DNA of 64,000 nucleotides, taken from contig JAQGDQ010000280.1 of the NCBI GenBank assembly GCA_030141605.1, positions 57,510 through 121,509 of the forward strand, written 5' to 3'. This document shows, piece after piece, positions 12,630 to 64,000 of this stretch; the first letter of the stretch is position 1; each line of letters opens with the position of its first letter. The notes under the pieces are model-generated. The model ran no database searches. It saw only the letters and a program-made list of their open reading frames with translations, and was not told where the DNA came from. Source of the DNA: Tubiluchus corallicola (taxonomy: Eukaryota > Priapulida > Priapulimorpha > Priapulimorphida > Tubiluchidae). The position numbers and the translations under genes are program-made.

Positions 12630-13324
12630 CCGCACGCTTCTCCGGCGTTCTAGCAATTCAAAAATTTTCTGGTCGCCAACCATGGTGGCGTACGCCCCCC
12701 CCCCCCGGCGCCTCAACCCCCAAGCCTCACACGCCCCACTTCCCCGGGCCTCGTTTAGGCTGAAATAGGCCCTGTTTCTTATCACCTTGACATTGCTTTT
12801 CAAAATTTTCATAATGCAAAAATAGGAGCACTATAGAGAACAGTGTCCTTTGTCATCAGTTTAGAGTTTTGATTTTTCATTATTTCATTTAATACCTTTA
12901 AAGTTTTAAACGTCTTTTGGCTAAACAGTGCAAATTAAATCTGATCAAAGTTTACAACGGTTAGAAACCAAATTCAGTTTTTCAGAAAGAAACAATGATG
13001 ACATCTGTTAATAATTATTATAAACTACGACTACTCTTACCATATTTAATGAGGAACAACGATGAACTGAAACAAATCAACAAGATTGTAAATTTCTCCA
13101 TTTCTCGTCTGCTGCTGCTTGCTGTTTCAGTCACAAAGCAAAAACGCAGGAATGGAATTTTAGCGCGTCAAAGAACTATTTCCTAAACTGTGGCCATTGT
13201 TTCAGATTAAATAGGTTATTGTTCGTGTCTCTCAGCATTGTTTTATGTCGTTAGAATGTAGGTTTAACAAGCAGTTAAGTAATACAGCCCTATCTTTCTT
13301 TTGTATACCACTACAAAACAATCT

Positions 13325-14115
13325 GTCTGTACATCTATTTGATTCTGTGTTTATTTGTACGTTTGCTCGTCTGTCTGTACGTCTATTTGATTCTGTGTGC
13401 ATTTGTGCGTTTGCTCATCTGTCTGGACATCTATTTGATTCTGTGTTTACTTGTACGTTTGCTCGTCTGTCTGTACATCTATTTGATTCTGTGTTCATTT
13501 GTACGTTTGCTCGTCTGTCTGTACATCTATTTGATTCTGTGTTCATTTATGCGTTTGCTCGTCTGTCTGTACATTTATTTCAGCCTGCGTTTATTTGTAC
13601 GTTTGCTCGTCTGTCTGTACATCTATTTGATTCTGTGTTCATTTGTACGTTTGCTCGTCTGTCTGTACATCTATTTGATTCTGTGTTCATTTGTGCGTTT
13701 GCTCGTCTGTCTGTACATTTATTTCAGCCTGTGTTTATTTGTACGTTTGCTCGTCTGTCTGTACATCTATTTCATTCTGTGTGCATTTGTACGTTTGCTC
13801 GTCTGTCTGTACATCTATTTGATTCTGTGTGCATTTGTACGTTTGCTCGTCTGTCTGTACATCTATTTGATTCTGCGTTCATTTGTGCGTTTGCTCGTCT
13901 GTCTGTACGTCTATTTGATTCTGTGTTTTATTGTGCGTTTGATCGTCTGTCTGTACATCTATTTGATTCTGTGTGCATTTGTGCGTTTGCTCGTCTGTCT
14001 GTACGTCTATTTGATTCTGTGTTCATTTGTGCGTTTGCCCGTCTGTCTGAACGTCTATTTGATTCTGTGTTTATTCGTGCGTTTGCTCATCTGTCTGTAC
14101 ATCTATTTGATTCCT
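13325..14115. repeat. 48-bp minisatellite, about 16 copies
   Basis: The unit begins TCTATTTGATTCTGTGT and continues through ACGTTTGCTCGTCTGTCTGT. Because 48 is a multiple of three and the unit lacks stops, two long frames (up to 358 codons) run across it. They are periodic artefacts rather than genes. Confidence 0.9.
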
Positions 14116-14544
14116 ATGGCCAACATTGTTCTGCTCGGCCATTGTATCTTACCAATGCCAACCACAATTGTAGAGGGCAGCACTTATTATTATTATTATT
14201 ATTATTTATTAAATATACACACAACGATCATTACAGCATAGCACTTCAAAAGATTTTAATAACATATTTATTACTATGTACACAAGATGCCAAGCTGCAA
14301 ATGACCCGTGGGATACTTTAATTTAAGCATACTTTTATTACAGACAGACAGTTTTAACAACTTATACGTGAGCATTCACATCTTAGTAAATTTAACAAGT
14401 GTCAGTAAATCGATATAAACGCAATATTTTTAGAATTATTAGTTACGTTGTTTAATTAAAAATGACAAGCTAAAGGTAAGTAATTGTACGATTAACCTAT
14501 AAAAATATCTTTTAACATTAATTTTCACAACATACATAAAATTA

Positions 14545-14834
14545 AGTTGGTCTCATTGATCATTATTTAAAGCGTTTAGATTCAGTTATAAACATCTGCA
14601 CACAATTGAATATTTTAGTATAATTTGATTGTGTGTAGATCTTTATTATTGAATCAGTTGTAAACATCTGCACACAACCGAATATTTTTCAATAATTTGA
14701 TTGTGTGCAGATCTTTATTACTGAATCAACTGTAAACATCTGCACACAATTGAGTATTTTACAGTAATTTGATTGTGTGTAGATCTTTATAACTGAATGT
14801 AAACGCTTTAAATAATAATCAATGAGACATCTTA
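14545..14834. mobile_element. MITE with hairpin-forming internal repeats
   Basis: Terminal inverted repeats of about 34 bp (GTCTCATTGATCATTATTT at left; its near-complement at right, through TAAACGCTTTAAATAATAATC). Between them three units of about 85 bp each pair ATCTGCACACAA with TTGTGTGTAGAT, so the element folds into serial hairpins. No coding capacity. Confidence 0.75.
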
Positions 14835-15012
14835 GTTGTATGTACGTGGGCAGCACTTTCCAAGCAATATTCTGCGTATAGCAGTAATGGACACCGCGAG
14901 CTTTTTTATACGCATAGCGTTCACGGATATATGGAAACAGCCAATGCGTATCACGCATTGCGGATAACGGATCACGCATCACACTTTACGCACACATAGT
15001 TCTTCCATAGGA

Positions 15013-29469
<14,457 letters not shown>

Positions 29470-30163
29470 TTCTCTTCAAATATCACAAATTTGCAGGAGG
29501 AAAAATGTTTATTTTCGTTGAATTTCTGCAGCACTAAGCTACGCTCACTTTATTCGTAATTGTAGCTTACGATACGAATAGCTTGTTAATTTTCCATGCA
29601 AATTTATCATCATACCAGTGGACTTCGGTCAGTGTCTTTATGATACAGACCTCTGATGTAGGATTTGAGGATGTACATAGAATGGCAAACATTAAGTGTG
29701 ACATCTAAGATGAACTTTACTAAATGTGTTTACAGAACTCTTACTGTAACATGTTTTTGCTGCACAAAATGTGTTGTCAAACTGCAGTGAAGGCATTAAT
29801 TGTTACGAAGTGTGTTAATTAATGCACGCGATTTTGACATTTTTGAACATAGCCTGTTTCCACATATATGTAAACATTGTTTATGTGTTTACACAGAAAC
29901 AATTGTAAACACACAATGTTTGTGTTTACATTCTCCATAACGTACGAAAATGTTTATCGATATATGAAAAATGTACAAAATGAAGCAACATTAAAATACA
30001 GTATGTAAAAAATAAGTGGGCGTTATGTTCAGTTAGAAACAGATAAAGCAGATATATTGGCTAAATACTGTACTTGTTTATTTTTAGTATTATTTTCACA
30101 CACTCAAATGGCACAATTTTGGTACAAATATTTGATTAAACAGCAATGGATACACAGTAACTA

Positions 30164-30311
30164 ATAATGAAAATCTTGAAATGAAAATAATGAACAATAA
30201 TGAACATCTGTAATGAAGTACCTTGAACACTGTACTAATAATGAAAATCTTGAAATGAAAATAATGAACAATAATGAACATCTGTAATGAAGTACCTTGA
30301 ACACTGTACTG
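30164..30311. repeat. 74-bp tandem duplication
   Basis: TAATGAAAATCTTGAAATGA through TACCTTGAACACTGTAC occurs twice with virtually no differences. Confidence 0.9.
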
Positions 30312-31499
30312 AGATCTTCTCTAAACTGGAAAGCGTTACCGCCAATAGAAATTCTATTACTAATTTCTGTATTACTGATAGATTGTACGATTTTGTGTAT
30401 TAGAGAACAGCTTAATTTTAAAATGACGAAACATCGGCATGATGATGGTCTCACTGTCTCACGTTTCGTCAAGGCAACCTTGAAGAAGGAAAGCGTTTAG
30501 AGAGAAAAACCAGGCGGGTTGAATGGGAGAAAAGAGAATGGTGGTGATGGGAAAAGGGGAGCTTGATTTACTTTCACCTGGACAAGCTTTGCCTCTGCTA
30601 CAAAGTACGATTTCAAACTGCATAATTATGCTTCTGGACTACCATAGTTTAGAGGTGATATAAATCCGCGTGTATGTTAACGTACGTTTTATTATAGTTC
30701 AAGTTAATTAGCTACTTTTTGGTTTATAGGTGTTGTTGTATGCTGTTTTGCTAATATGCTGTTTTGATAATCATTTGCTAATTATCCATCGGGAAGCCAT
30801 TTAGGCTGGTTTGGTGTTCTGGGGGTGCTACGAGAAGTGCAAAAGCTTTTCCAAATATCCCAGTATGTATTCCAAATATTTCACACTTTGAAATACTTTC
30901 AAAATATTTTTCAAACATTTTCAAATATTATCCAATAATCCACTTTTCCAAAAAGTTACAGCAAACCACGACATGTGCTTAACAGAGTTGAATTTATTCA
31001 ACAATACAAAATGAATTTGCATGGCTAGACAAGCTGGAAAAGGACACGCCAGTTGCTTTACTGTTGTTGGGTACTTGTCAACATACTTCTGAAATACTTT
31101 TGGAAGCATTATCAATTATTCATAGCATTCACATTAAATTTTGGGACTTTAGCAAGCAAAAATATAACAAGGAAATTTGCAAAAAAGTATCAATAAAGCA
31201 TGTAGTTAACTTACACTATGGCTGTAGTGTATAAATATTTTCAAGCGCGGTGGTAGCCACGATTCATTTGAAAATTGTGACTCGAGTGATCGAGTTAATT
31301 GTTGGATTTCGTAACTTTTTGTAAGCACATCGTGGCTTTCCATAAGCGCGCATTGCACTTAAAACAATTCAAACTTCCGTGCCTCACTAAATTTTCGTGC
31401 AAAAATATCGCGAAATTAGTTACCTATTTTTTGCCTAAACTTATATACTTTTGACGAAAATTGACAGCATGCTGCTTTTCTTCAAAATGCATAAAATAA

Positions 31500-31645
31500 G
31501 TGCGACTTTAAAATGATTTTACTTATTAAATGAGATTCTTATTAAGTTATCGTACATTTATTACTAAACCTTTCAAATACTTTTCGCAAACAGTGAAATA
31601 AGCTTAACTTCCCAGAAGGTTGAGCCTTTCTTTTAAGCATTATGC
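31500..31645. repeat. Dispersed repeat family B (copy 2)
   Basis: Shares GCGACTTTAAAATGATTTTA and AAATAAGCTTAACTTCCCAG with the other copies. Confidence 0.55.
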
Positions 31646-31688
31646 ATAAACACTAATAATGTACTTCAGTACTTCACCTTTTTACCAG

Positions 31689-32088
31689 TAGGGTCGATCA
31701 TTCTCAACAAGAATGCGAATTCGAATCGAACCGAATTTGTGACTTTCGATCGAACCGAATTTCGGTATTTCGAATTCAAATCGAATTCGAATTGAATTTG
31801 AAAGATTTTCGAGCAAGTTCTCTAACCACTAATAAAAAGTGGTCTTACAAAGATCATGCATAGTACTTGATTTTGTTCTGCAGTAAAACCACCATTAGTT
31901 TATCAAAAAAATTTGCACAGAAACTGCAGCAAAATTGTGTTATTTGCATGCCGTTTCAAACATTTCAGTCATAAAGAGCATATGTAGCTGAAGTGCTGAA
32001 TTACTCAAATCTATAAATTCAGGTTCGAATCGAATTCGAACTAAAAAAACTCGGTCAATCGAATTGGAACGTTCGATACTCATCCCTA
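31689..32088. mobile_element. hAT-like MITE 1
   Basis: Starts TAGGGTCGATCATTC, ends CGATACTCATCCCTA, with imperfect 8-bp flanking duplication TTTACCAG/TTAACCAG. Interior rich in CGAATTCGAA-type sequence. No ORF. Confidence 0.7.
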
Positions 32089-32542
32089 TTAACCAGATAT
32101 CACCGGTTACCATACCACTGTTAGCGCCCATTCCCCGAGTCTCTTACCTTGCAAGTTTCATAACTCTAGGTTTTCTAGTTTTGGAGTTAGCAAGTTTTGA
32201 AAATTTCAGAAATAGCAGTAATAATAATAATACTTACAGGCGAATTTACCGACGGGTCGATAGAGTCTAAAATGATATCGTCAACTTAGCAAGCTTCCAC
32301 TCTTTAAACAGTGAACTGTTCCACGTGTTTGCTTACATGTGCTGTGGCGTAATTCATCGAAAATAAACCTCGCTAAATAAAATGCAAAGGGAACTTTTAG
32401 GAAAAGGTTTCTTATCACGTTGACGCAGTTTTCAAGATGAGGCGACTGTGTTTCATTTTTACTTGAAGACAGAAAAACAGATTTCATTGATTGTTGCGAA
32501 CAAATTAAAAACCAACGCAAGTGCGGCGATCTACGACGAGCT

Positions 32543-63397
<30,855 letters not shown>

Positions 63398-63399
63398 GT

Positions 63400-64000
63400 T
63401 TGTAAGCATATTAGATTATACTTACAGTGTTACAGAAAAATTGCTATACAGGAAATTAGAAATTCAACGTCTGTGTAAATAAATTTTCGTGACTTTTGTT
63501 CATTGTATGATAAAGTCAATCCAAAATAACGTTCTACAGTTTTATGTTCATGTTTTAGATAATTCTTCTTATTTAAAGGAGAAGTCAACTTTTTTGTTTG
63601 GCCTCTGAGTGTTGAAAACATCTTTCCGATTGGACAGTTATTTTACATTACCGTATTTTCCCATGTATAAGAGACCCCTTCAATTTTTAGGCAAAAATTC
63701 TGTAAACTCATTACTATGCTTCTTTAGACATGTTATTGATAAGCAGATATTACTAAAACTTAATGTAATTTACATGAAATATGTAATTCAGTTTTGAGTC
63801 TGCCATCCAAGCTCATTATTTCTGTCTTTTTTAATTTAATTAAATTTAATTAGCTTAAATTTAAAAAAATGCTTTTCGAAAAAAACAACTTTGTTTATTC
63901 CTTCCTTCTGTTGTTACTTTGTAAAAAATCTTTTTCGTTATAATAATTTGAGAACAGCTTATTGTTTTTTATGTTTTGTGGTTGTTAAGTGAACTTTAAC
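63400..64000. other. Start of coronin-7 intron 16
   Basis: No exon recognised. A CCGTATTTTCCCATGTATAAG sequence at 63652 may open another inverted-repeat element that leaves the window. Confidence 0.4.

Larger units (their letters stand above)
29470..32542. promoter_or_regulatory. Divergent intergenic region between SLC6 and coronin-7 starts
   Basis: Both start codons point outward from this 3.1-kb gap, so promoters of both genes should lie here. No convincing TATA box or initiator was identified. It also contains a 74-bp tandem duplication (30164-30311), part of repeat family B and a hAT-like MITE (31689-32088). Confidence 0.4.

Noticed and set aside
13245-14321. 358-codon plus-strand frame
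   Set aside because: It runs along a 48-bp minisatellite and shows the same frame openness in two phases; no domain.

Overview
The window is animal genomic DNA: long introns with GT-AG (one GC-AG) boundaries, dense microsatellites and minisatellites, many short inverted-repeat transposons, and genes of clearly metazoan type. The phylum cannot be fixed from the sequence alone. A UxxU selenoprotein fits an aquatic invertebrate, since SelL is known from aquatic organisms, but this is inference.

Layout. (1) About 0.5-11.6 kb, minus strand: the 3' part of a gene with two WSC-type cysteine-rich modules and a C-terminal EGF-like module, all on phase 1-1 exons. A decayed non-LTR retrotransposon lies in the intron between the WSC exons. 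(2) 12-15 kb: simple repeats, a 48-bp minisatellite and a hairpin-rich transposon. (3) 15.0-29.5 kb, minus strand: a complete 14-exon SLC6 sodium-dependent transporter (628 aa). Its last intron begins with four exact-spacing 92-bp copies of the end of exon 13 including the splice donor, and one other intron uses a GC donor. (4) 29.5-32.5 kb: a divergent intergenic region. (5) 32.5 kb to the right edge, plus strand: the first 16 coding exons of coronin-7 (tandem coronin), about 600 codons, continuing beyond the window.

The most interesting item is in coronin-7 intron 6. A single-exon reading frame at 45282-46229 (315 aa) is interrupted only by two TGA codons, placed exactly at the two cysteine positions of a thioredoxin-fold CxxCR motif (U-N-P-U-R). 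A good form II SECIS candidate lies 53 bp after the stop. This is best read as selenoprotein L (SelL), the diselenide-type UxxU family, nested in a host gene. An ordinary ORF caller would split it into two fragments.

The rest is mobile and repetitive DNA: TA-flanked pogo/Tigger-like MITEs, TTAA-flanked piggyBac-like MITEs, hAT-like MITEs, a 0.54-kb near-perfect palindrome, several unclassified dispersed families, and three copies of an unusual inverted-repeat element whose interior is degenerate telomere-like TTAGGG repeat.
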